The translations under genes were made by a program, and so were the position numbers. The notes under the pieces were generated by a model. It saw only the letters and a list, made by a program, of their open reading frames with translations. It did no database searches and was not told the DNA's origin. A DNA stretch of 8,083 bases, taken from the NCBI GenBank assembly GCA_045801465.1, contig JBJMSU010000093.1, positions 1-8,083 of the forward strand, in the 5' to 3' direction. Positions 1 to 5,991 of this stretch are shown here, piece after piece. This stretch comes from DATFWC01 sp045801465. GTDB taxonomy: Bacteria > Pseudomonadota > Alphaproteobacteria > Rhizobiales > Xanthobacteraceae. Within the stretch, counting starts at the first letter, position 1. Every line of letters begins with the position of its first letter.

Positions 1-29
1 CGCAGTGCAGGTAAAGCCTTGCGCGCGTT

Positions 30-65
30 CGCCGGCGCTTGCTGCATCAGCTAAAAGCGCCGGCG
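30..65 (-). terminator. GC-rich hairpin downstream of the small hydrophilic gene, possible terminator
   Basis: Positions 30-40 and 55-65 form a perfect 11-bp inverted repeat (arm CGCCGGCGCTT) around a 14-nt loop. It begins about 33 nt after the stop of the minus-strand gene ending at 98. There is no run of T after the stem on either strand, so it is not a textbook intrinsic terminator. It could be a transcript-end stabilising hairpin, a Rho-assisted stop or a REP-like element. The inverted repeat is seen directly; its role is inferred from position. Confidence 0.4.
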
Positions 66-78
66 TCGCGGTCTCGCG

Positions 79-90
79 CGGCAATTGCCG
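79..90. repeat. 12-bp perfect palindrome
   Basis: CGGCAATTGCCG is a perfect palindrome lying between the stop codon of the small minus-strand gene (98) and the larger hairpin at 30-65. It may be part of a compound transcript-end structure or a protein-binding site. No partner gene is visible to the left, because the window begins here. Confidence 0.3.
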
Positions 91-97
91 ATTGGTA

Positions 98-268
98 CTA
101 GTCCTTGCGGTTCGAATCGGATTGATCCGACATCTCGCCCATCTGCGACAGCTCCGACTGCTTTTCCTTTTCCTGGCGAGCTTCGTTTTGACCCAGATTG
201 CCTTCCTGCTGCTGCTGTTTCTGCTTGCCGGAGCGGCCTTCCTTCTGGCCGAACTGTTTGCCTGCCAT
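98..268 (-). CDS. Small Gln/Lys/Glu/Gly-rich hydrophilic protein, hydrophilin-like
   Basis: This encodes a 56-residue protein whose function I do not recognise. It has 12 Gln (QQQQ at residues 18-21), 7 Lys, 7 Glu and 7 Gly, no Cys or Trp, and a single Phe (residue 6). There is no signal peptide or membrane segment, so it is probably disordered and cytoplasmic. Glycine above 6% with extreme hydrophilicity fits the loose definition of hydrophilins, proteins often induced by osmotic or drying stress; that link is an inference from composition. The ATG at 268 is chosen because GGAGG sits 7 nt upstream. A TTG at 280 would add four residues but would place this ribosome site inside the gene. An EcfG-like promoter lies upstream at 305-330. 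The flavin reductase gene ends 90 bp upstream on the same strand, so read-through is also possible. That this is a real gene is supported by the strong ribosome site and coherent composition. Confidence 0.72.
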   Translation of the reverse strand: MAGKQFGQKEGRSGKQKQQQQEGNLGQNEARQEKEKQSELSQMGEMSDQSDSNRKD

Positions 269-304
269 CGCTACCTCCAAGCTTTGCTTTGCGCTTGCTA
301 AGAC

Positions 305-330
305 AACGCATCCGACCCTCGTTTCGTTCT
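305..330 (-). promoter_or_regulatory. Candidate EcfG-type general-stress promoter
   Basis: On the minus strand AGAAC (326-330), a 17-nt spacer and CGTT (305-308) match the alphaproteobacterial EcfG consensus GGAAC-N16/17-CGTT with one mismatch in the -35. A start about 7 nt further on would give a leader of roughly 30 nt before the ribosome site of the 56-residue gene. The motif is short and can occur by chance; its position ahead of a hydrophilin-like gene raises its plausibility. Confidence 0.4.
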
Positions 331-358
331 GCCAGGAAATGCGAAGGCGTTCAGAGCT

Positions 359-910
359 TTATACGCGCTTATAGGCGCGCTCGTGATAGAGCAGCGCTTC
401 GCCGGCGGCGCCCAGTCGAACCGCCTCGACCACCCCGAAGATGACGTTGTGGCTCCCCACCGCCTTCACGTCGCTCACGCGGCAGTCGAAGGCCACCACG
501 GCCGAGGCGAGCACCGGCGAGCCCGTGCTCAGGGTGATCCACTCTCCGGTCGCGAAGCGCTGGTCGCGGTCGCCGCTGCGCCCGGCAAACAAGTCGGCGA
601 TCGCCTCCTCGTCCGCGCGCAGCGTATTGACGCAGAACACCCGGTTGGCGCTCAACACCGGCGCCGAGATGCTGCGGCGGTTGAGGCATACCAGCAGCAT
701 CGGCGGCTGGTCCGACACCGATGCCACCGCGGTCGCCGTGAAGCCGGTCTGCCCGGCCGGACCGGCGCTCGTCACCACGTGCACGGCGGCGCCGAGCCGG
801 CTCATCGCCTCGCGGAAGGCGGCGGCCTCCACGCTGTTGAACGGCTCCGGTCCGATTGCCTCGAAGGCGCCGGCCATGGCGTCGTCAGGCCGTTGGTCGA
901 TCCAGCTCAT
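359..910 (-). CDS. HpaC-like flavin reductase, partner of the adjacent hydroxylase
   Basis: This 183-residue protein belongs to the flavin reductase-like (FMN-binding split barrel) family. It uses NAD(P)H to reduce free FAD or FMN for a separate oxygenase. The family signature runs from about residue 33 to 85: FREAMSRLGAAVHVVT, then GFTATAVASVSDQPP with its small/hydroxyl pattern and Pro-Pro, then LLVCLNRRS. The end has the usual GSHNVIFGVVEAV (152-164) and LLYHERAYKRV (173-183). It is slightly longer than stand-alone HpaC of about 170 residues because of roughly 25 variable N-terminal residues. The ATG at 910 is 6 bp after the hydroxylase stop (TGA, 917-919). Its ribosome site GAGG overlaps that stop, which suggests translational coupling. 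The context gives the job: reductase of a two-component hydroxylase. RutF and other oxygenase reductases share the fold, so the specific HpaC identity rests on the neighbour. Confidence 0.88.
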   Translation of the reverse strand: MSWIDQRPDDAMAGAFEAIGPEPFNSVEAAAFREAMSRLGAAVHVVTSAGPAGQTGFTATAVASVSDQPPMLLVCLNRRSISAPVLSANRVFCVNTLRADEEAIADLFAGRSGDRDQRFATGEWITLSTGSPVLASAVVAFDCRVSDVKAVGSHNVIFGVVEAVRLGAAGEALLYHERAYKRV

Positions 911-916
911 CTCGCC

Positions 917-2485
917 TCATTCCGCCGCGCGCGCGGGACGGCTCGGGCCGGCGACATCGTCGGGATTGAGCCAGGTCGGATCGATCCAGCCGTCCTCGTC
1001 GTAGTCGGCCATGCATTCTTCGGCCAAGCCCATCATGCGGTCGAGCGCACCCGAGCCGCGCGCGTTCCACAAGGCCTGGATGCGGATGTCCTCGTGATTG
1101 CCGGCGTAGTTCATCTCGTAGAGCTCGTGGCGGCCGCCGAACTCGGTTCCGACCGCGTCCCACAGAAGCTTCATCACCTTGATGCGCTCCTTGTAGTCGA
1201 TCCCGTGCGAGCCGCGGACGTAGCGGGCGAGATACTTGTCGACCGCCGGATTCTTGAAGTCGCGGGTGGACGACGGAAGATAAATCAGGGCCGAGGCCAT
1301 GATCTTGTCGACGATCTCCTTGACGCGCCCATAGGCGTCGCCGGCGAACACGCGATAGCTCGCCCCCGACTGCGCGTTCGGCAGCACGCTGTCGCCGACC
1401 CACGGCACCGGGTTCAGCGCCATGGCGTCGGAGATCGCCCAGAACAGGTTGCGCCAGGCGATGATCTCGCCGAGCATGGCCTGGTTACCGCGGAATTCGT
1501 CGGCCCCGGTCGCGTGCAGCGCCTTGGCGATGACGCCGACCATGAAATCGAGCTTCACGGCGAGCCGCGTGCAGCCTTGGAACTGGTAGCCGTTGAGAAA
1601 GCCCGACCGCGTGTAGAAGGTTTTGATCTTCTCGAAGTCGCGGTGGACCAGCACGTTCTCCCATGGGATGAAGGCATTGTCGAAGACGAAGATCGCGTCG
1701 TTCTCGTCGAAGCGCGACGACAGCGGATAATCGAACGGCGTGCCCATCACGGTGGCCGCCATCTCGTACGAGGTGCGGCAGAGAAGCTTCACGCCCGGCA
1801 CGTTCATCGGCGTGATGAACATGACCGCGAGATCGGAATCGTGAATCGGCATCGCGGCGTTCTGGCCGAGGAAGTTGTAGTGGGTCAGCGCCGACGAGGT
1901 GGCGACCACTTTGGCGCCCGACACATAGATGCCGGCGTCGGTTTCCTTCTGGATCGTGACGAACACGTCCTTGACCTGGTCGGCGGCCTTGCCGCGGTCG
2001 ACCGGCGGATTGACGATGGCATGGTTCATGAACAGCACGTAGTCCTGCGCGCGGCGATGCCATGCCTTGGCGTTGGCGGCGAACGTGCCATACAGCTCGT
2101 CGTTGACGGCGAGCGTGTTCATCAGCGATGCCTTATAGTCCGGCGTACGGCCCATCCAGCCGTAGGTCATGCGCGCCCAGTGGGCGATGGCGTCGCGCTG
2201 GCCGATCAAGTCGTCGCGCGAGCGGCCGATGCGGAAGAACTTGTGGGTGAAGGTGCCTGAGCCAGTGTCGGTCGGGCACGTGAGCGCGCTCTGTTGCGCC
2301 GGATCATGCAGCGCGTCGTAGAGCCGGGCGATCGAGCGGGCGGCATTGCGGAAGGCCGGATGCGCCGTGACGTCTTGGACGCGCTCGCCATAGATCCACA
2401 CCTCGCGCTCGTCGCGCAGGCTCTCGAGGTACTCGGCCCCGGTGAAGGGACGTGGCCTCCCGGCGATGACGTCCTCGGCCCTCAT
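917..2485 (-). CDS. hpaB: HpaB-family two-component flavin-dependent phenol hydroxylase (4-hydroxyphenylacetate 3-monooxygenase type)
   Basis: This 522-residue oxygenase is close to the length of E. coli HpaB (about 520). HpaB uses reduced flavin and O2 to add an ortho hydroxyl to a phenol, classically turning 4-hydroxyphenylacetate into homoprotocatechuate. The N-terminal helical region holds TYGWMGRTPDY (107-117), and NHAIVNPPVDR (154-164) follows. R113, Y117 and H155 align with the Arg-Tyr-His catalytic set described for HpaB. The flavin-binding middle region has ETDAGIYVSGAKVVATSSAL (181-200) and IPWENVLVHRD (273-283). The C-terminal helices include EFGGRHELYEMNYAGNHEDI (448-467). All key elements are present, with no truncation. 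PvcC and chlorophenol hydroxylases (TftD, HadA) belong to the same family, so the substrate is not fixed. No homoprotocatechuate ring-cleavage gene is visible nearby. The ATG at 2485 has GGGAG 8 nt upstream and is supported by the family's length. The gene is followed directly by its reductase. Confidence 0.9.
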   Translation of the reverse strand: MRAEDVIAGRPRPFTGAEYLESLRDEREVWIYGERVQDVTAHPAFRNAARSIARLYDALHDPAQQSALTCPTDTGSGTFTHKFFRIGRSRDDLIGQRDAIAHWARMTYGWMGRTPDYKASLMNTLAVNDELYGTFAANAKAWHRRAQDYVLFMNHAIVNPPVDRGKAADQVKDVFVTIQKETDAGIYVSGAKVVATSSALTHYNFLGQNAAMPIHDSDLAVMFITPMNVPGVKLLCRTSYEMAATVMGTPFDYPLSSRFDENDAIFVFDNAFIPWENVLVHRDFEKIKTFYTRSGFLNGYQFQGCTRLAVKLDFMVGVIAKALHATGADEFRGNQAMLGEIIAWRNLFWAISDAMALNPVPWVGDSVLPNAQSGASYRVFAGDAYGRVKEIVDKIMASALIYLPSSTRDFKNPAVDKYLARYVRGSHGIDYKERIKVMKLLWDAVGTEFGGRHELYEMNYAGNHEDIRIQALWNARGSGALDRMMGLAEECMADYDEDGWIDPTWLNPDDVAGPSRPARAAE

Positions 2486-2538
2486 GTGGATTCTCCCGCG
2501 TGCCGCCCGGTCTCATGTCGCGGCGAACACCGATGGGA

Positions 2539-2567
2539 AGCGTAGCAATCCGCGGCCGCTGGAACAA
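2539..2567 (-). promoter_or_regulatory. Candidate vegetative promoter of the hydroxylase/reductase operon
   Basis: On the minus strand TTGTTC (2562-2567), a 17-nt spacer and TACGCT (2539-2544, preceded by TTGC) form a plausible -35/-10 pair. Each hexamer matches the sigma-70 consensus at three of six positions. A start near 2532 would give a leader of about 46 nt. The 295-bp gap between the chemoreceptor stop and this gene leaves room for its own promoter. I saw no better pair closer to the gene. Confidence 0.4.
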
Positions 2568-2587
2568 ATGCTGCCGCGGCCTTGTTC
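2562..2587. promoter_or_regulatory. Inverted repeat GAACAA-N14-TTGTTC, possible operator over the -35
   Basis: GAACAA at 2562-2567 and TTGTTC at 2582-2587 are exact reverse complements, 20 bp centre to centre, or about two helical turns. The left arm is the proposed -35 of the hydroxylase promoter. A second nested inverted repeat (CCGCGGC at 2550-2556, GCCGCGG at 2573-2579) overlaps it. Symmetry and position suit a dimeric regulator, but no regulator gene is present in the window to name. Confidence 0.3.
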
Positions 2588-2780
2588 GGGCGGCAGATAT
2601 GGCGGAGTTGCCGGTGCTGCCGCTCTGAATTGGCCGGCGCGCGTGGTGCGCCGTCCTGTGCGAAGGGCGGCGCCAAGCCGGGACTGGCATTCAACGATCT
2701 GGATCGATGCGACGGAGTCTTCCCGGCGCTCGGCCCGCGCAGCGGCCGGCGTCAAGCTTTACGCCACTTTCCGTCCGCCA

Positions 2781-4484
2781 CTACGCTGCCCGCAATTCAG
2801 TGAGGAATCGCTCCGCCGCAGCATTGAGTTGCCGAGCGTGGTCGTGCAGCAGTTCGGCTGAATTGAGCATGTCGGATGATGCCTTCCCGGTCCTGCCGAC
2901 CGCAGCATCCAATTGCGTCATATCCGACGATACCTGCCGGGTTGCCCGGGAGGAGTTGTCGATGTTGCTGGCGATCTCACGTGTGACGGTGCCCTGTTCC
3001 TCGACCGCCGAAGCGATAGCGGAGGAGATTTCCGAGATCCTGCGGATGACGGCCGTCACCTGTTCGATCGACTTGACTGCTTCGTTGGTCGCCATCTGGA
3101 TCGTGCCGACCTGGCTTTGGATTTCTTCTGTCGCCTTGCTGGTCTGTCCCGCCAGCGCCTTGACCTCGGAGGCGACGACGGCGAATCCGCGACCCGCCTC
3201 GCCGGCGCGGGCGGCTTCGATCGTGGCGTTGAGCGCGAGCAGGTTCGTCTGCTCGGCAATGTCGCTGATGAGCTTGATCACCTCGCCGATGCGTTGCGCC
3301 GATTCGGCCAAGCCGCGGACGACGCGATCCGATCCATTGGCGCGCGTGACGGCGTCGTCGGCAACGGTGCGCGCGGTCACGACCTGGCGCGCAATCTCCT
3401 CGATCGAGGAGAGCATCTCCTCGGCCGCCGATGCCACCGCCTGAACGCTGGCGGAAGCGGATTGCGCCGCACCGGACACGGCAACGGTGCGCTCTCCGGC
3501 CGTTTTGGCAATCGTCACGACCTCTCCGGCATTCTCTCCCACCGCCTGAGCGGCCTGCGAAACGGAAGTCAGGACGCGCTGTAAGCGCAGTTCGAAATCG
3601 GCGGCCAGCTGTTGCAGCAGCGCCTTGCGCTCCAACTCGGCGCGAACTTTGGCGCCCTCCCGATCCTGCCGCAGGTCTTCGGCTTCCCGGCTCGATGCCT
3701 TGAGAGCCAAGACGGCATCGGCGATCGTGCCGACTTCGTCCCGCTGGCCGATCGCGGGAATCATCACATCGTAATCGCCCTGCGCAATGGACTTGATCGC
3801 CTGCGCAATCCGGACGACTGGGCGGGCGATGCCGGCGCTCACGATGAATGCCAAGACGCACCCGATGATGACCGCGGCCGCGACCAAGGCGGCGAGCAGC
3901 ATTTCCTGCTGCTGCAGTGTCATATTGGCGCGCGCGATCGCGAGGTCTCGACTTTCCTTGCTGGTGTCCGACAGATCGTCTATCAGCTGTTCGATCTCGG
4001 CAAAACTCTTCTGCGCACTGCTCATGAACATCAATGCCGAGCCTGCATCTCCATCCGCCATTTCGATGACGTTGCCGGCCTGCTTGCGGTAAGCCGTAAG
4101 CGACGTCTCGAGCTTCCCGAAAAGCTGCGCCGCTTTAGCCCCGCCGCTGCTCATGGACTCGATTGCCTTCAGCTTCTCCGGAATTTCGGAGAGCGATTTG
4201 GCGGTCTCGCTGGCCATCGCCTTCACCTTCTTGGTGTCGCTCTCGTTGGCGGCCGTGGCGGTGAGGCGATAGAGGCGTGCCTGGGCGGTCCACGTCGCTG
4301 TCTCGAACGCGGCGAGCGCCTCGGCGTCGCGCACGGGACCGCTCATCAGCGCGTCCACCGTGGCTTGGTTTGCGCGTTGGCTCACGAGCGCATGGGCGCC
4401 GATCCCGATCAGGACGACGATCAGGATGGCGGGGGCAGACAGGATCTGCCACCGCAAGCGCAGATTTCGAAACCAAGAAATCAT
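2781..4484 (-). CDS. Methyl-accepting chemotaxis protein with 4-helix-type sensor and HAMP domain
   Basis: This is a 567-residue inner-membrane chemoreceptor that signals through CheA/CheW to the flagellar motor. The first membrane helix is at about 15-35. An all-helical periplasmic sensor region at about 36-195 resembles the four-helix-bundle MCP type, with no Cache or PAS domain. The second membrane helix is at about 196-218, a HAMP domain at about 219-271 (beginning GIARPVVRIAQAI), and the cytoplasmic signalling coiled coil at about 300-545. The conserved hairpin tip is EQTNLLALNATIEAARAGEA (411-430) followed by GRGFAVVASEVKALA (431-445). No CheR-docking pentapeptide is seen at the C-terminus (ends FLTELRAA). 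The ATG at 4484 is chosen because GGGGA lies 7 nt upstream and the first helix follows at once. A start at 4574 would add 30 residues unlike any receptor and overlap the upstream gene. The Cache protein gene ends 67 bp upstream on the same strand, suggesting an operon. The ligand is unknown. Confidence 0.92.
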   Translation of the reverse strand: MISWFRNLRLRWQILSAPAILIVVLIGIGAHALVSQRANQATVDALMSGPVRDAEALAAFETATWTAQARLYRLTATAANESDTKKVKAMASETAKSLSEIPEKLKAIESMSSGGAKAAQLFGKLETSLTAYRKQAGNVIEMADGDAGSALMFMSSAQKSFAEIEQLIDDLSDTSKESRDLAIARANMTLQQQEMLLAALVAAAVIIGCVLAFIVSAGIARPVVRIAQAIKSIAQGDYDVMIPAIGQRDEVGTIADAVLALKASSREAEDLRQDREGAKVRAELERKALLQQLAADFELRLQRVLTSVSQAAQAVGENAGEVVTIAKTAGERTVAVSGAAQSASASVQAVASAAEEMLSSIEEIARQVVTARTVADDAVTRANGSDRVVRGLAESAQRIGEVIKLISDIAEQTNLLALNATIEAARAGEAGRGFAVVASEVKALAGQTSKATEEIQSQVGTIQMATNEAVKSIEQVTAVIRRISEISSAIASAVEEQGTVTREIASNIDNSSRATRQVSSDMTQLDAAVGRTGKASSDMLNSAELLHDHARQLNAAAERFLTELRAA

Positions 4485-4551
4485 CGGCGTGTCCCCAATG
4501 GAGATTGCCGCCGGCCGCGCCATCCCCGCAGGCCGGCGCTCGTCGCCGCGC

Positions 4552-5025
4552 CTACAACTTGTACACTCCGGCACAGACGGCAGTATCGTTCAGCGGCTCG
4601 CAATACATCTGTTTCGGCTCGACCTTCTTGCTCGTGGGGTTGACGAACTTGTAGTCCTGCCAGAACGGAGATCCTTTGCGCGCGAGCTCGACCCGCTCCC
4701 GGACGAAGTACTTGCCGTCCACGTCCTGCGCCTCGATCATGTCCTTGCCGACGAGCTTCTCGTTCGCGCCGTGGGCGAGCACCTTCCCGTCGTGCCGGTA
4801 GACGACGACATAGAGATCTCGGTCGGTAAATCCTCCCGTTTTGCTGATGAAGGCGGGATAGGCCTTGTCCTGACCTTGCTCCTTGATCAGGGCGACCGCC
4901 TTCTTGACGATGGCCTGCGCTTCCTCCTTCGTCGCCCACTCGCCGGCAAGCACATGCGTGACGGTCGCTGCCGACCAAACCAAACCGGCTGCCATCGAGA
5001 GCGGCGCCCATGCTTTGAAAACCAT
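4552..5025 (-). CDS. Secreted single-Cache-domain sensor protein
   Basis: This is a 157-residue protein with a signal peptide at about 1-27 (hydrophobic core AAGLVWSAATVTHV, likely cleavage after VLA). The remainder, about 130 residues, is a single Cache-type ligand-binding domain. A long helix (EEAQAIVKKAVALIKEQG, 34-51) leads to GGFTDRDLYVVVYRHDGKVLAHG (in pieces at 64-86), LVGKD (91-95), DVDGKYFVRE (101-110), SPFWQDYKFVNP (119-130) and a closing YCEPLNDTAVCAGVYK. Cys142 and Cys151 could form a disulfide. Cache domains normally form the extracytoplasmic part of chemoreceptors and kinases, binding small organic acids or amines. Here the domain is free, with no membrane anchor. The ATG at 5025 has GGAG 8 nt upstream. 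The chemoreceptor gene starts 67 bp downstream, so this protein probably supplies ligand sensing to it. That functional link is an inference from context. Confidence 0.85.
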   Translation of the reverse strand: MVFKAWAPLSMAAGLVWSAATVTHVLAGEWATKEEAQAIVKKAVALIKEQGQDKAYPAFISKTGGFTDRDLYVVVYRHDGKVLAHGANEKLVGKDMIEAQDVDGKYFVRERVELARKGSPFWQDYKFVNPTSKKVEPKQMYCEPLNDTAVCAGVYKL

Positions 5026-5056
5026 GTCGTATGCTCCAGGATTGGGGATTGCAGAA

Positions 5057-5069
5057 ATACCAATGGTAT
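5057..5069. promoter_or_regulatory. Palindrome ATACCA-A-TGGTAT upstream of the Cache gene
   Basis: Perfect 6-bp arms flank a single central base, centred 38 nt before the Cache gene ATG. The spacing suits an operator or the leader of the Cache/chemoreceptor operon. It is the clearest symmetrical site in that upstream region. No cognate regulator is visible. Confidence 0.3.
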
Positions 5070-5551
5070 GCTTTCGAATGTCTTAACGTGCCGCCGTCGG
5101 CGTAGCTTTTGCCGGCGCTGTCGCGCTTGGGCAAAGAAAACACCAAATGATTTACTTCTAACGGACTAGTTATTACCGGTTGCATTACCTAGCGGAGATG
5201 GAACAGTGTTGCCGGGATACGAATGGTCATTGGTTATTAGCAGGACCGTTCGAATACGCGGTTCTGCGGATACGAATGCGCCGCCAGTTTTGGCTGGACG
5301 ATGAGGATCTTAGCTCTGGCACGCCGGAACGAGCCCCAGTAACGTCTGAAAACGAAGTGCCGCTGCTGCCGATCAACCCTTGACCCCGGAACCGACTCGG
5401 CTTCGTGGGCATGACGGCGGCTCTGGTCGCCGGCCATCGCTGAACCAAGGCGACGTGGGCCGAAGAATGCCTAACGTAATCTCGACCGGCAGTGAAAGCT
5501 TTCGCGATGAAGAAAAACGAAAACGTGTGACTTCCGAGAGCATCCTTCGAT

Positions 5552-5563
5552 CCGTTTCAACGG
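5552..5563. promoter_or_regulatory. Short palindrome CCGTT-TC-AACGG before the small membrane gene
   Basis: Five-base arms around two bases end 7 nt before the ribosome site (GAGAGG, 5571-5576) of the 49-residue gene. It may be an operator or a small leader hairpin. It is short enough to arise by chance. Confidence 0.2.
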
Positions 5564-5581
5564 CAACGGCGAGAGGCTGCC

Positions 5582-5731
5582 ATGCTGATGGATGTGATTG
5601 TTCCGGCGCTGGTGGCGGGCTTTGCCGTCCTCGTCATTATCGGTCATGTTGACCTCATCAAAGCGGCCGCTCAGTCGATCAAATTGAGCCGCAAATCCGG
5701 AAGCGGAACGCCCGTTACGAATCCGGACTGA
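5582..5731 (+). CDS. Small single-span membrane protein, unknown function
   Basis: This encodes 49 residues that I do not assign to a known family. The N-terminal third, about residues 4-22 (DVIVPALVAGFAVLVIIGH), is one hydrophobic membrane-spanning helix. It is followed by a short amphipathic basic stretch (DLIKAAAQSIKLSRKSG, 24-40) and a polar tail ending TPVTNPD. Positive charges after the helix predict a cytoplasmic C-terminus. The ATG at 5582 has AGAGG 5 nt upstream; a second ATG at 5588 is less well placed. Codon use leans to G/C in third position but less than in the large genes. The monooxygenase gene starts 260 bp downstream on the same strand, so the two may or may not share a transcript. 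A real gene is supported by the ribosome site and coherent helix-plus-basic-tail design. A regulatory micropeptide or a component of a membrane complex are possibilities, not conclusions. Confidence 0.6.
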   Translation: MLMDVIVPALVAGFAVLVIIGHVDLIKAAAQSIKLSRKSGSGTPVTNPD

Positions 5732-5960
5732 CCAGCCGCCCGAGCTTGAGCGGTCCAAAGCCGCGCGATCCGCTATTTCGTGTTTTGGTCCGGCACACAG
5801 GTGCGCCAAGCGCAAGCAGCTGTATAGGCGGCCGCTTGTGCGCAGCCGGCGAGAGCTCCGTATCCCCGGCGCCTCATCAACAACCAAGACTTGATTGGAA
5901 CTCCTTGACTGGCGCATGTTCTGCCGTCTTCGCCCGCAGGGCACGACGGGCACCGCCCTT

Positions 5961-5989
5961 GCCCGCCGAAGCTTCAGCGAAGGAGGCGC
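5961..5989. repeat. REP-like imperfect palindrome preceding the monooxygenase
   Basis: A region reading CGCCGAAGCTTCAGCGAAGG, followed by AGGCG, can fold with outer CGCC/GGCG and inner CTTC/GAAG arms. From general recollection it resembles short intergenic palindromes scattered in Bradyrhizobium-type genomes. Only one copy lies in this window, so repetition cannot be shown here. Its right arm contains the ribosome site of the following gene. Confidence 0.3.
5981..5986 (+). promoter_or_regulatory. Strong ribosome binding site that fixes the TTG start
   Basis: AGGAGG ends 5 nt before the TTG at 5992. It is a full match to the Shine-Dalgarno core and places translation start directly before the PRNGKPILVVGGG sequence that opens the FAD-binding fold. 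The upstream in-frame ATG at 5746 has no comparable site. Confidence 0.8.
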
Positions 5990-5991
5990 AT

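Larger units (their letters stand above)
5026..5581. other. 556-bp stretch without a convincing gene; divergent upstream region
   Basis: This separates the minus-strand Cache/chemoreceptor genes from the plus-strand 49-residue gene, so it should hold promoters for both, though I found no strong -35/-10 pair. Positions about 5137-5190 are clearly richer in A/T than the rest of the window. ATTACC occurs twice 12 bp apart (5172-5177, 5184-5189). Palindromes lie at 5057-5069, 5494-5503 (GAAAGCTTTC) and 5552-5563. An open frame on plus (5198-5383, 61 residues from ATG) has about half G/C in third position, unlike its neighbours, no proper ribosome site, and no family I recognise. Another on minus (5227-5448) overlaps it. 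I treat both as non-coding or decayed sequence. A small RNA here cannot be excluded. Confidence 0.6.

Noticed and set aside
383..2260. 625-codon open frame on the plus strand opposite the hydroxylase and reductase genes
   Set aside because: It is the antisense shadow of two clear genes in high-GC DNA. Its His/Arg/Val-rich translation matches no family and it has no ribosome site.
2561..2586. EcfG-like GGAAC-N17-TGTT on the plus strand
   Set aside because: It points away from the hydroxylase towards the antisense of the chemoreceptor, and no plus-strand gene follows.
4485..4574. Longer start for the chemoreceptor, overlapping the Cache gene
   Set aside because: The additional 30 residues would place polar, Cys-containing sequence ahead of the first membrane helix. 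A good ribosome site precedes the ATG at 4484.
5070..5100. Sigma-54 promoter (GGCACG) upstream of the Cache gene
   Set aside because: The -24-like GGCACG has no GC or TTGC element at the required -12 spacing.
5215..5278. Direct repeat GGATACGAATG at 5215-5225 and 5268-5278
   Set aside because: An 11-base match twice in 8 kb is expected by chance, and the flanks are not repeated.
5198..5383. Possible 61-residue plus-strand protein
   Set aside because: Third-position composition is neutral, the only purine-rich sequence abuts the ATG with no spacing, and no recognisable domain is present.
5897..5920. GGAAC followed by TGTT upstream of the FAD hydroxylase
   Set aside because: The spacer is 15 nt, one short of the accepted range, and the -10 element is imperfect.
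5746..5991. N-terminal extension of the FAD hydroxylase to the in-frame ATG at 5746
   Set aside because: The extra 82 residues are low-complexity and unlike the family. The perfect ribosome site at 5981-5986 fixes the start at TTG 5992.
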